Shown piece by piece: positions 9,129 through 17,130 of a stretch of 64,000 nucleotides of DNA. The notes below the pieces were generated by a model that ran no database searches, had not been told where the DNA came from, and saw nothing but the letters and a program-made list of their open reading frames with translations. The translations under genes were made by a program, and so were the position numbers. Source of the stretch: Romboutsia_E sp900604535. Its GTDB lineage: Bacteria > Bacillota > Clostridia > Peptostreptococcales > Peptostreptococcaceae. Each line of letters starts with the position of its first letter. The stretch's first letter is position 1. The DNA lies in assembly GCF_900604535.1 (NCBI RefSeq), contig NZ_UWOT01000011.1:1-64000 (forward strand), read 5' to 3'.

Positions 9129-10148
9129 GTAATTTTAGCGGGATTAGTTTTTGTATGTATACTTGTACCAGTTGCTATTAGTACTATTTTTTTTAAGGAA
9201 CCAAGTACAAGTAGTATGGAAGAAGGATTTAAAGTTAAGATTGGTAATGTTGAAGAGCAAAATGAGCAAACTAACTATGAAACTGTTAATGGAGATGTGC
9301 CTGCAATAAATGTATATAACACAAATAAAGGTAAAATAGAGTCTATGAATATAGAAGTTTACTTATATGGTGTATTATCAGGAGAAATGTCAGCAAAGTT
9401 TGATATAGAAGCATTAAAAGCTCAGGCTATAGCAGCAAGGACATTTGTAATGTATAAAAAAGAAAATCCAAGTGCAAGTGGACATAATAATGCAGTAGTA
9501 TGTACCAACTATAAGCATTGCCAAGAATATAAAAGTTATGAAGAGTTAGAAGCAACAAATGGTAGTGAGTGGATGAATGAATCATATACTAAAATAAAAC
9601 AGGCTGTTGATGAAACTAGAGGGCAAATTTTAGTATATAATGGTGAACCTATACTACCATTATATTTTTCTACATCATCAGGAAAAACAGAAGATAGTGA
9701 AGAAGTTTTTTCAACCATGTATCCATATTTAAGATCAGTAAGTAGTCCATATGATGGAGAATCACCAAAATACACATCAGAAGTAGTTATAAGCAAATCT
9801 GATTTTATAAGATATATAAAAAGTAGTTATCCGAGTATAAGCATAAATTCAAATGATTTAGAGAATGAAATTAAAATATTAAATAGAAGTACAGGAGGAG
9901 CTGTAGACAAGATTAAAATAGGAGATAAAGAATTAACAGGAGTTAATATTAGAAGTGTATTCAATCTTAATTCAGCTAATTTTGAAATAAAACTTAGTGA
10001 GGACAATGTGCGATTTAATGTAAAGGGATACGGACACGGTGTTGGTATGAGTCAATGGGGAGCTCAAGGAATGGCAGAAGAAGGCTTTTTATATTATGAA
10101 ATACTGAAACATTACTACACTGGAGTGGAAATAAAAGATTTATATTAA
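9114..10148 (+). CDS. spoIID: Stage II sporulation protein D (SpoIID)
   Basis: A lytic transglycosylase that trims peptidoglycan at the engulfing membrane as part of the SpoIID-SpoIIM-SpoIIP machine in the mother cell. The 344 residues have an N-terminal membrane anchor (about 5-27) and a SpoIID catalytic domain. It ends with the conserved segment YGHGVGMSQWGAQGMA near residue 305. AAGGAGG lies 7 bases before ATG 9114. The start region is buried in a 22-pair inverted repeat and preceded by a sigma-E-like promoter. Position after murA and before spoIIQ is conserved in Firmicutes. Confidence 0.95.
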   Translation: MKNPLVILAGLVFVCILVPVAISTIFFKEPSTSSMEEGFKVKIGNVEEQNEQTNYETVNGDVPAINVYNTNKGKIESMNIEVYLYGVLSGEMSAKFDIEALKAQAIAARTFVMYKKENPSASGHNNAVVCTNYKHCQEYKSYEELEATNGSEWMNESYTKIKQAVDETRGQILVYNGEPILPLYFSTSSGKTEDSEEVFSTMYPYLRSVSSPYDGESPKYTSEVVISKSDFIRYIKSSYPSISINSNDLENEIKILNRSTGGAVDKIKIGDKELTGVNIRSVFNLNSANFEIKLSEDNVRFNVKGYGHGVGMSQWGAQGMAEEGFLYYEILKHYYTGVEIKDLY

Positions 10149-10165
10149 AAATGTGTAGATAAATT

Positions 10166-10194
10166 GTATAAAATTAGAAAATACAGGAAACACT
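10166..10194 (+). promoter_or_regulatory. Candidate sigma-F promoter of spoIIQ
   Basis: GTATA at 10166-10170, exactly 15 bp, then GGAAACACT at 10186-10194. This closely fits the forespore sigma-F pattern (GYWTA, N15, GGNRANANT). spoIIQ is a forespore sigma-F gene in Bacillus and Clostridioides. The start is expected near 10201, in the loop of the hairpin that masks the ribosome binding site. Confidence 0.65.
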
Positions 10195-10227
10195 CCAAAT
10201 GTATTAATATATTTGGAGGTGCTGTAT
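10181..10227 (+). promoter_or_regulatory. SD-masking hairpin upstream of spoIIQ
   Basis: An inner stem pairs 10193-10203 with 10208-10218 (CTCCAAAT against ATTTGGAG plus three more pairs, tetraloop TTAA) and buries the Shine-Dalgarno TTGGAGG. An outer stem pairs ATACAG 10181-10186 with CTGTAT 10222-10227 and takes in two bases of the ATG. The left arms overlap the -10 of the sigma-F-like promoter, so a transcript from that promoter lacks most of them. Confidence 0.65.
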
Positions 10228-10873
10228 GAAGAAAAAGTTATTAGAAAATGATATTTTCTATTTATCACTATTTGTATGCGTTTGTTTAGTAGCGATAGGA
10301 GGAGTTTGGCTAACAAATAATAATGTAAACAAATTAGCCAGCAATGATAAAATTGTAGAAGATAATGAAGAAATACACTTAATAGATAATGATAAAGAAG
10401 AAGATGCAATAGCAACAACAACTGATTCTGACCAAAACTTAAGTAATGCAAAAGAGAATCAAGAAAAGATAGATAACAAACTAAGTTTTCTTGGCAAAGA
10501 GGTAATAAGAGAGTATTCAGAAACTGAACCTAGTTATTCAAAAACTTTAAATGTATGGGAAATACACAAAGGTATCGATGTAAGTGTAGTAAGCAATCAA
10601 GAAATAAAGTCACTAATGGACGGTACAGTGGTAGATGTGTATGAAGATGATGAATATGGAATGTCAGTAAAAGTGAAGTCTGATAATGTAACGGTGGTAT
10701 ATTCAAACTTAGGTGAAGATATAAAAGTAGAAAAAAATCAAGACATAAAGGAAGGCGAATGTATAGGGCTAGCTGGAAATACAACTAGAGTAGAGTGTAA
10801 AGAAGAAGAGCATATACATGTAGAAGCTTATGAAGGCGAAAACTCTATAGATCCAATGTCTTTAGTAAATTAA
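10226..10873 (+). CDS. spoIIQ: Stage II sporulation protein Q (SpoIIQ), LytM/M23 domain
   Basis: Forespore membrane protein that pairs with mother-cell SpoIIIAH to bridge the two membranes during engulfment. The 215 residues have a transmembrane helix at about 11-30, an acidic linker and a LytM/M23 domain from about 110. The zinc-binding motifs are both intact: HKGID (His114, Asp118) and HIH (His196, His198). This matches the Clostridioides type and differs from Bacillus SpoIIQ, whose LytM domain is degenerate. GGAGG precedes ATG 10226. Confidence 0.9.
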   Translation: MKKKLLENDIFYLSLFVCVCLVAIGGVWLTNNNVNKLASNDKIVEDNEEIHLIDNDKEEDAIATTTDSDQNLSNAKENQEKIDNKLSFLGKEVIREYSETEPSYSKTLNVWEIHKGIDVSVVSNQEIKSLMDGTVVDVYEDDEYGMSVKVKSDNVTVVYSNLGEDIKVEKNQDIKEGECIGLAGNTTRVECKEEEHIHVEAYEGENSIDPMSLVN

Positions 10874-10875
10874 AA

Positions 10876-10923
10876 AATATAACAGGCTTAATCATTTTGA
10901 TAAAGTCTGTTATATTTTTTTTT
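10876..10923 (+). terminator. Terminator after spoIIQ
   Basis: Stem ATAACAGGCTT/AAGTCTGTTAT with one G:U pair, about 12-base loop, then a long T run. Confidence 0.85.
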
Positions 10924-10938
10924 ATTTTTACATATATA
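10912..10938 (+). promoter_or_regulatory. Candidate sigma-E promoter of spoIIID
   Basis: ATATTT (10912-10917), 13 bp, CATATATA (10931-10938). It resembles the sigma-E pattern that drives spoIIID in Bacillus. It overlaps the T run of the spoIIQ terminator, so the match may partly reflect AT-richness. Confidence 0.35.
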
Positions 10939-10971
10939 TCATTAAGGCTGGTATATGAGGGAGGGGAAATT

Positions 10972-11238
10972 TTGAAATCGCATATAGAGGAAAGAGCCAT
11001 AATCGTAGCAAAATATATACTAGAGAAAAATACTACTGTAAGACAAACTGCCAAAACTTTTGGAGTAAGTAAAAGTACCATACACAAAGATGTAACTGAA
11101 CGATTAGAAGAAATAAACCCATCTCTAGCAAAAGAGGTTAAAAAGGTTTTAGAAAAAAATAAATCTGAAAGACATATAAGGGGAGGTTTAGCAACAAAGC
11201 TAAAATATGAGAAAGAACACAAAAAAGATGTAGGATAA
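10972..11238 (+). CDS. spoIIID: Sporulation transcription factor SpoIIID
   Basis: Mother-cell DNA-binding regulator that switches genes between the sigma-E and sigma-K phases. I place the start at TTG 10972, giving 88 residues beginning with KSHIEER and preceded by GAGGGAGGGG, which fits the usual length of about 90. A longer reading from 10897 would run back through the terminator and promoter region and is unlikely. The helix-turn-helix is visible as VRQTAKTFGVSKSTIHKDV, followed by a basic C-terminus. Its order before mbl is conserved in Bacillus. Confidence 0.93.
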   Translation: MKSHIEERAIIVAKYILEKNTTVRQTAKTFGVSKSTIHKDVTERLEEINPSLAKEVKKVLEKNKSERHIRGGLATKLKYEKEHKKDVG

Positions 11239-11255
11239 AACCTACATCTTTTTCT
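11221..11255 (+). terminator. Terminator overlapping the spoIIID stop codon
   Basis: GATGTAGG, six-base loop that includes the TAA stop, CCTACATC, then TTTTTC. The left arm is coding sequence. Confidence 0.8.
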
Positions 11256-11283
11256 TGACTAAATTATGAAATTTGTATATCTT
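11255..11283 (+). promoter_or_regulatory. Candidate sigma-A promoter of mbl
   Basis: TTGACT (11255-11260), 17 bp, TATCTT (11278-11283). It starts right at the end of the spoIIID terminator and would give a leader of about 48 bases before the mbl ATG. Confidence 0.5.
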
Positions 11284-11337
11284 GTATCTAGGAGTATAAG
11301 ATATACAAAAGTAGAAAGACAAAGAGGAGTTGAAAAT

Positions 11338-12357
11338 ATGGCTAGAGTTGATATAGGTATAGATTTAGGGACGGCAAATGTAATAGTTTATGTAAGTGGA
11401 AAAGGTATAGTTTTAGAAGAACCATCTGTTGTAGCTATAGATAAAAGAACTAATTCAGTATTAGCAGTAGGTGAAGAAGCTAGAAGAATGATAGGTAGAA
11501 CACCAGGTAATATAGTTGCTATAAGACCATTAAGAGATGGTGTAATATCAGACTATGATGTTACTGAAAAAATGTTAAAGTACTTTGTTGAAAAAGTGGT
11601 AGATAAAAAAGGATTCGGAAGATTTTTTATGCCAAGAATAATGGTATGTGTTCCAACGGGCGTTACAGAAGTTGAGAAAAGAGCCGTAGAAGAAGCTACA
11701 CGTTTAGCTGGAGCAAGAGAGGTTTATATAATTGAAGAGCCAATAGCAGCAGCAATCGGAGCTGGAGTAGATATATCTCAACCAAATGGAAATATGGTAA
11801 TAGATATTGGAGGAGGTACTGCTGATATAGCAATTATATCTCTAGGAGGAGCTGTTGTAAGTACATCTATAAAAGTTGGTGGAGATAAATTTGATGAAGC
11901 TATAGTAAGGTATATAAAAAAACAAAAGAACCTTCTTATAGGAGAAAGAAGTGCAGAAAAGCTAAAGATTGAAATAGGTACTGCAATGAAATTAGAAGAA
12001 GAAAGATATATGAAAGTTAGTGGAAGAAACTTAATTACAGGTCTTCCAGAATCTATGAAAATATCTTCTGCTGAAATACTAGATGCAATTAGTGAATGTA
12101 TAGAACAAATATTAGTAGCTACACGTTTTGTACTAGAACAAACGCCACCAGAGTTGGCTGCAGATATAAGTGATAGAGGGATTATAATGACAGGTGGAGG
12201 CTCTTTATTAGACGGTTTAGATAAGAGAATTGAAGAAAGCACAGGAATAAAGGTAATTGTAGCTGAAGATGCATTATCTTGTGTTGCAAAAGGAACTGGA
12301 AGCTCATTAAGTTCATTAGATTTATTAGAAACGGGTGGGACGTTTAAAAAGAGATAA
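11338..12357 (+). CDS. mbl: MreB-family actin homologue Mbl
   Basis: Bacterial actin that directs cylindrical cell wall growth. The start at ATG 11338 is chosen because AGAGGAG precedes it and the protein then begins MARVDIGIDLGTAN. An upstream in-frame ATG at 11266 falls inside the likely promoter. The 339 residues show phosphate 1 motif DIGIDLGTAN, the EEPIAAAIGAG connect region and phosphate 2 motif DIGGGTADIA, plus the adenosine motif GGGSLLDGL. I call it Mbl rather than MreB because it follows spoIIID, as in Bacillus, and lacks mreC/mreD neighbours. Confidence 0.9.
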   Translation: MARVDIGIDLGTANVIVYVSGKGIVLEEPSVVAIDKRTNSVLAVGEEARRMIGRTPGNIVAIRPLRDGVISDYDVTEKMLKYFVEKVVDKKGFGRFFMPRIMVCVPTGVTEVEKRAVEEATRLAGAREVYIIEEPIAAAIGAGVDISQPNGNMVIDIGGGTADIAIISLGGAVVSTSIKVGGDKFDEAIVRYIKKQKNLLIGERSAEKLKIEIGTAMKLEEERYMKVSGRNLITGLPESMKISSAEILDAISECIEQILVATRFVLEQTPPELAADISDRGIIMTGGGSLLDGLDKRIEESTGIKVIVAEDALSCVAKGTGSSLSSLDLLETGGTFKKR

Positions 12358-12386
12358 TTAAATATTATTTTAAGATTATTAAGATA

Positions 12387-12430
12387 TAAAAAATGAACTC
12401 TAGAAATAAACTAGAGTTCATTTTTTATTA
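12387..12430. terminator. Bidirectional terminator between mbl and yyaC
   Basis: ATGAACTCTAG, seven-base loop, CTAGAGTTCAT, flanked by A and T runs. It can serve both convergent genes. Confidence 0.85.
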
Positions 12431-12463
12431 TATAATTTTAAGTATATTGATACCGGTTACTTT

Positions 12464-12973
12464 TTAAGTAGCAAGAAGTAAAGAAAGAGCTATAGTTTCT
12501 GATAGTTCTAAGACAAAGCTAAGACGAACATTATTAAATGAAAATCTATTGCTTTCATCAATCTTATCTACTATACCTACTATTGAGTAACTTCCAACTT
12601 GAGGTAGTTTTTTACCAACACCTTTTCCAGGTAAAATAGGACCTTTTCTAATTTGTATATTACCTATACTATTTTTAGCTCCTAGGCAAGCATCTATAGC
12701 TAGAAACTCTCCTTTAGGATGAAGATTTTTTATTTCTTCAATTGACTCGTATATATTTAAAGCATGAATAGGATTATCTAAAGTACCGTAAACAGGGTAT
12801 TTAAAATCGCTATTTTTTAGCATAGTTCCAACTAAAGGGCCAAGAGCATCACCTATAGCCCTATCTGTTCCTATACAAATAACAATAGTATTTTCGTTTA
12901 TAATATCTTTTAGTATTAAGCTTAACACTTGAGCTACATTTTCTTTTTTATAATTTACTTTAGCTAAATACAT
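12464..12973 (-). CDS. yyaC: YyaC-family spore protease-like protein
   Basis: A 169-residue member of the YyaC family (DUF1256), which shares the fold of the germination protease GPR. Visible family features are VICIGTDRAIGDALGPLVG near residue 30, the GTLDNPIHA segment, and FLAIDACLGAKNSIG near 90. YyaC is a sporulation gene in Bacillus, but its substrate is not established. GGAGGTG precedes the start. Upstream on this strand, GCATTTT, 14 bp, CATATATT resembles a sigma-E promoter, at low confidence. Confidence 0.87.
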   Translation of the reverse strand: MYLAKVNYKKENVAQVLSLILKDIINENTIVICIGTDRAIGDALGPLVGTMLKNSDFKYPVYGTLDNPIHALNIYESIEEIKNLHPKGEFLAIDACLGAKNSIGNIQIRKGPILPGKGVGKKLPQVGSYSIVGIVDKIDESNRFSFNNVRLSFVLELSETIALSLLLAT

Positions 12974-13115
12974 AGGAACACCTCCTTCAAAAATATATGA
13001 ATATATAATCTAAAAAATGCCTAACCTTAAGTTTTAATAACGCATCATATTATAATATAAAGTAAATTTTAAATAATTACCCTACTATATATTATATAGA
13101 TAAAATCACAAAAAC

Positions 13116-13135
13116 TTGTTATTTTTAAATAACAA
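13116..13135. repeat. Perfect palindrome upstream of the metK promoter
   Basis: TTGTTATTT and AAATAACAA, nine-base arms around TT, located 26 bases upstream of the metK -35 and about 140 bases upstream of the divergent yyaC start. It could be an operator for either gene. It resembles but does not match a Rex site, whose half-sites are four bases apart. Confidence 0.4.
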
Positions 13136-13161
13136 TTACTGACATATAAAACTATATATCC

Positions 13162-13190
13162 TTGACATTAAATTAAAAAAATAGTAATAT
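13162..13190 (+). promoter_or_regulatory. Sigma-A promoter of the metK leader
   Basis: Perfect TTGACA (13162-13167), 17 bp, TAATAT (13185-13190). The -10 lies in the first unit of a 23-bp tandem duplication, so a second copy of the -10 sits 23 bp downstream. Confidence 0.75.
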
Positions 13191-13223
13191 ATATCTAAAG
13201 AAAATAGTAATATATATCTAAAG
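13178..13223 (+). repeat. Tandem 23-bp duplication over the metK -10 region
   Basis: Positions 13178-13200 and 13201-13223 are identical, each holding ATAGTAATATATATCTAAAG. The duplication copies the -10 hexamer TAATAT and the likely transcription start. Confidence 0.95.
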
Positions 13224-13300
13224 TTAATAATTAAAATAAAAAAAGAAAATATTATTAATAAGGATAAAAACGACTCATAATAAATATGAAAATATTTATT

Positions 13301-13410
13301 ACCTTATCAAGAGAGGCTGAGGGATAGGCCCTATGAAGCCCGGCAACCGCCCCAAAAGGGAAAAGGTGCTAATTCCTACAAGATTTTTTATAAGTCTTGA
13401 AAGATGAGGT
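13301..13410 (+). ncRNA. SAM-I (S-box) riboswitch aptamer
   Basis: S-box core AGAGAGGCTGAGGGA, GGCCCTATGAAGCCCGGCAACC and AAGGTGCTAATTCC are in the canonical order. P1 is closed by CTTATC 13303-13308 with GATGAG 13403-13408. It sits in the leader of metK. With SAM bound, P1 holds the 3' strand and the downstream terminator forms. Without SAM, GAGGTTA 13405-13411 can pair with TAACCTC 13442-13448 as antiterminator. Confidence 0.97.
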
Positions 13411-13441
13411 TAGTTAATTAGTACATTAAATGTGTAATGAT

Positions 13442-13477
13442 TAACCTCTTCTTGTATAAGGAGAGGTTTTTTTAATT
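13442..13477 (+). terminator. SAM riboswitch expression-platform terminator
   Basis: AACCTCTTCTT, loop GTAT, AAGGAGAGGTT (11 pairs, one G:U) followed by a T run. The left arm is also the antiterminator partner of the aptamer's 3' strand. Confidence 0.92.
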
Positions 13478-13566
13478 GAAAAGATTAATAGTTCAATTAA
13501 TATAAACCCCTACAATTTATACAAAATAAAAAAATATAATTTATTAAATTAAAGGGAGGATATAAA

Positions 13567-14772
13567 ATGGCAAGACATTTATTTACATCAGAATCAGTTA
13601 CAGAAGGGCATCCAGATAAGATCTGTGATCAAATATCAGATGCAATACTAGATGCATTATTAGAAAAGGACCCATTATCAAGAGTAGCTTGTGAAACAAC
13701 TGTTACAACAGGTTTAGTTTTAGTTGCGGGTGAAATAACTACATCAGCATATGTTGATATTCCAAAATTAGTAAGAAGTACAGTAGAAGAAATAGGATAT
13801 ACAAGAGCTAAATTTGGATTTGACTGCAATACTTGTGCTGTAATTACATCTATAGATGAGCAATCAGGAGATATAGCTATGGGTGTTGATGAAGCTTTAG
13901 AAAATAAGGTTGGAGAAGTTACAGAAGAGGAAATTGAAAATGTTGGTGCAGGAGATCAGGGAATAATGTTCGGTTTTGCATGTAATGAAACTGAAGAATT
14001 AATGCCACTACCAATATCATTAGCACATAAATTAGCTAGAAGATTAACTGAAGTTAGAAAATCTGGATTACTAGATTACTTAAGACCTGATGGTAAAACT
14101 CAAGTTACAGTTGAATATGATGGAACTAAAGCTATTAGAGTTCATACAGTTCTTATATCTACTCAACATTCAGAAGATATAGATAATGATACAATAAGAA
14201 GAGATTTAATAGAGCATGTAATTAAACATGTTATACCAGCTGAATTACTTGATGAAGAAACTATGATATATATAAACCCAACAGGAAGATTCGTTATAGG
14301 AGGTCCTCAAGGGGATACAGGTCTTACTGGTAGAAAAATAATAATAGATACTTATGGAGGATATTCTAGACATGGTGGTGGAGCATTCTCAGGAAAAGAT
14401 CCAACTAAAGTTGATAGATCAGCAGCTTATGCTGCAAGATATGTTGCTAAAAATATAGTAGCAGCAGGACTTGCTGAAAAGTGTGAGATAGAGTTAGCAT
14501 ATGCTATAGGTGTTGCTAAGCCTTTATCAATATTTATAGATACATTTGGTACTGGAAAAGTTTCAGAAGAAGCATTAGTTGAATTGGTAAATAAAAACTT
14601 TGACTTAAGACCAGGAGCAATTATAAGAGATTTAGATCTAAGAAAACCTATCTATAAACAAGTAGCAGCTTATGGACACTTTGGAAGAAATGACTTAAAC
14701 TTACCATGGGAAAGAACTGATAAAGCAGAAACATTAAGAAAACAAGCATTAGAATGTGAAATGATGAAATAG
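13567..14772 (+). CDS. metK: S-adenosylmethionine synthetase
   Basis: Forms S-adenosylmethionine from methionine and ATP. The 401-residue length is typical. Conserved features are GHPDK at 14-18, the GAGDQG hexapeptide near 127, and the P-loop-like GGGAFSGKDPTKVDRS segment near 275. GGGAGG precedes ATG 13567. Its mRNA leader carries a SAM-I riboswitch, giving direct feedback by the product. A terminator follows, so it is monocistronic. Confidence 0.98.
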   Translation: MARHLFTSESVTEGHPDKICDQISDAILDALLEKDPLSRVACETTVTTGLVLVAGEITTSAYVDIPKLVRSTVEEIGYTRAKFGFDCNTCAVITSIDEQSGDIAMGVDEALENKVGEVTEEEIENVGAGDQGIMFGFACNETEELMPLPISLAHKLARRLTEVRKSGLLDYLRPDGKTQVTVEYDGTKAIRVHTVLISTQHSEDIDNDTIRRDLIEHVIKHVIPAELLDEETMIYINPTGRFVIGGPQGDTGLTGRKIIIDTYGGYSRHGGGAFSGKDPTKVDRSAAYAARYVAKNIVAAGLAEKCEIELAYAIGVAKPLSIFIDTFGTGKVSEEALVELVNKNFDLRPGAIIRDLDLRKPIYKQVAAYGHFGRNDLNLPWERTDKAETLRKQALECEMMK

Positions 14773-14782
14773 ATAAATAGCA

Positions 14783-14834
14783 CAAAGGGCATATTTAAGA
14801 TATGATATATCTTTTAATGTGCCCTTTATTTTAT
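14783..14834 (+). terminator. Terminator after metK
   Basis: AAAGGGCATATTTAAGATAT pairs imperfectly with the mirrored downstream arm ending GTGCCCTTT, followed by a T-rich run. Confidence 0.8.
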
Positions 14835-14906
14835 TGTTTATAAAATGTATAATAGTTACAAATTAGGTGTATGATAAAGACACTATTTGTTTGTAGGAGA
14901 AGTGAT

Positions 14907-17129
14907 ATGGAAAGAATAGAAGGAATGATAAGTGACATAGTATTTAAAAATGAAGACAATGGATATACTATAGCTCATTTGGCAAATAGTATGGATGAAA
15001 TTGTAATCGTTGGATGTATGCCAACTTTATCAGTAGGAGAGAGCATAGAAGTAGAAGGAAAGTGGGTAAATCATAAAACTTATGGAACTCAATTTGAAGT
15101 AAGTAAATTTATGCCGGTTACACCAACATCTCTAGAAGGTATATATGCATATTTAGCATCTGGAATGATACATGGTATAGGTGAGAAAATGGCAAAGAGG
15201 ATTATTGATAAATTTGGTGTGAATACACTAGATATAATACAAAATAATCCAGAACGTTTAGAAGAAGTAGAAGGCATAGGTGGAAAAAAATTAAAACAAA
15301 TAGTAAAAAGTTATGAAGAAAACAGAGAACTTCGAAATATAATAATAGAACTATCTCCATATGGTATAACTCCTAATTACTGCTTAAAAATATACAAAAG
15401 ATATAAAAATAAATCGATAGACATTATTAATAAAAATCCATATAGACTGGCAGAAGATATAAGAGGAATTGGATTTAAAATAGCAGATGAAATTGCTAGC
15501 AAAATTGGTATAGATAAATATTCAGAAGATAGAATATGTCAAGGCATATTATATGCTTTAAATCAGTCATTGAGTAGTGGTCATACATATTTACCGAAGG
15601 ATATTTTAATTCAAGAATCTAAAAAAATATTAGATGTAGACGAGTCTATGATAGATAATTGTATTATGGGGCTAGCTTATGATCAAAAAGTACATATAGA
15701 ATTATTAAATAATAATCAGTTAGTTTATCTAATGCCATATTATATGTCAGAAAATGGTGTATGCAAGCAAATAATTAAATTATCTCAAAGTGAAGTTGAT
15801 GATTTAAACATTGATATAGATGAAGAAATTAGACTTTTAGAAGAAGAGGAAAATATAAAATTAGCTAATAATCAAGTATTAGCGGTTAAAGAAGCTATAA
15901 ATACAGGTGTTTTAGTTATAACTGGAGGACCAGGGACTGGTAAAACTACGACTATAAATACTATAATAAAAATCTTTGAAAATAATAAAAAAAGGGTAGT
16001 ATTAGCAGCACCTACAGGTCGTGCAGCAAAGAGAATGAGTGAGACGTCTCAAAGAGAAGCAAGAACTATACATAGATTATTAGAAATGGGATTTGCTACT
16101 GATAGTGATGATTTAATGTTCTTAAAAAATGAAGAAGATCCAATTAATGCAGATGTTGTAATTTTAGATGAAGTATCAATGGTAGATATACTATTGATGT
16201 ATAGTGTACTACGGGCGATAAAGCCTGGAACACGGGTTATATTAGTTGGAGATAGCGATCAGTTACCTTCAGTTGGAGCCGGAAATGTTTTAAAAGATAT
16301 AATTGATTCTAAGGTAATAAATGTAGTTAAGTTAAATGAAATATTTAGACAAGCTCAAGAGAGTATGATAGTAGTTAATGCACATAAAATAAACAAAGGT
16401 GAACCATTATATTTAAATGCAAAGGGTAAAGATTTCTTCTTTATAAAAAGAAATACAAATGAAGAAATCCTAGATGAGATAGTAGAAATTGTAAGTGAGA
16501 GGTTACCTAGATTTTATAAATTTGATAAATTGAAAGATATACAAGTTTTAGCATCTATGAGGAAGGGGGACGTAGGTGTTACTAATCTAAATATAGCTCT
16601 TCAAAAAAGTCTTAATAAGCCTGAAAAGTTTAAAGTTGAAGAGAATTTTGCTAAAAGGATATTTAGAGTCGGCGATAAGGTAATGCAAGTAAAAAACAAT
16701 TACACTAAAAAGTGGGAAAGTGAAGATAAGCAAGATAGTGGGGAAGGTATATATAATGGAGATATTGGATATATCTATCATATAGATAAAGAAAACAAGA
16801 AAATTTATGTTATATTTGACCAAATAAAGATAGTTGAATATACATATGATGAGCTGGATGAATTAGATCATAGTTTTTGTACTACTATTCATAAAAGCCA
16901 AGGAAGTGAATTTCCAGTAGTTGTTATACCGATATCATGGGCACCTCCTATGTTATTAAGTAGAAATCTATTATATACAGCTGTTACTAGAGCTAAAAAA
17001 TTAGTAGTATTAGTTGGAGATGTTAAGTATTTAGAATATATGATAAGAAATAATAGAACTAATGATAGATATTCAAATTTAGCGAATAAGTTAATTAAAT
17101 TTAGAAAAGAAGGGTTGTTGTTAAAGTAG
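14907..17129 (+). CDS. recD2: RecD2-type DNA helicase
   Basis: SF1B 5'-3' DNA helicase of the RecBC-independent RecD2 family, implicated in replication fork and mismatch repair in Bacillus. I choose ATG 14907 (740 residues, MERIEGMISDI) because TAGGAGAAG precedes it; an in-frame ATG at 14871 lacks a good ribosome binding site. N-terminal OB-like and helix-hairpin-helix segments (GIGEKMAKRI, GIGFKIADEI) occupy about 80-200. Walker A GGPGTGKTT is near 340 and DEVSMVD near 420. A UvrD-like C-terminal motif TTIHKSQGSEF follows. comFC begins two bases after the stop. Confidence 0.94.
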   Translation: MERIEGMISDIVFKNEDNGYTIAHLANSMDEIVIVGCMPTLSVGESIEVEGKWVNHKTYGTQFEVSKFMPVTPTSLEGIYAYLASGMIHGIGEKMAKRIIDKFGVNTLDIIQNNPERLEEVEGIGGKKLKQIVKSYEENRELRNIIIELSPYGITPNYCLKIYKRYKNKSIDIINKNPYRLAEDIRGIGFKIADEIASKIGIDKYSEDRICQGILYALNQSLSSGHTYLPKDILIQESKKILDVDESMIDNCIMGLAYDQKVHIELLNNNQLVYLMPYYMSENGVCKQIIKLSQSEVDDLNIDIDEEIRLLEEEENIKLANNQVLAVKEAINTGVLVITGGPGTGKTTTINTIIKIFENNKKRVVLAAPTGRAAKRMSETSQREARTIHRLLEMGFATDSDDLMFLKNEEDPINADVVILDEVSMVDILLMYSVLRAIKPGTRVILVGDSDQLPSVGAGNVLKDIIDSKVINVVKLNEIFRQAQESMIVVNAHKINKGEPLYLNAKGKDFFFIKRNTNEEILDEIVEIVSERLPRFYKFDKLKDIQVLASMRKGDVGVTNLNIALQKSLNKPEKFKVEENFAKRIFRVGDKVMQVKNNYTKKWESEDKQDSGEGIYNGDIGYIYHIDKENKKIYVIFDQIKIVEYTYDELDELDHSFCTTIHKSQGSEFPVVVIPISWAPPMLLSRNLLYTAVTRAKKLVVLVGDVKYLEYMIRNNRTNDRYSNLANKLIKFRKEGLLLK

Positions 17130-17130
17130 T

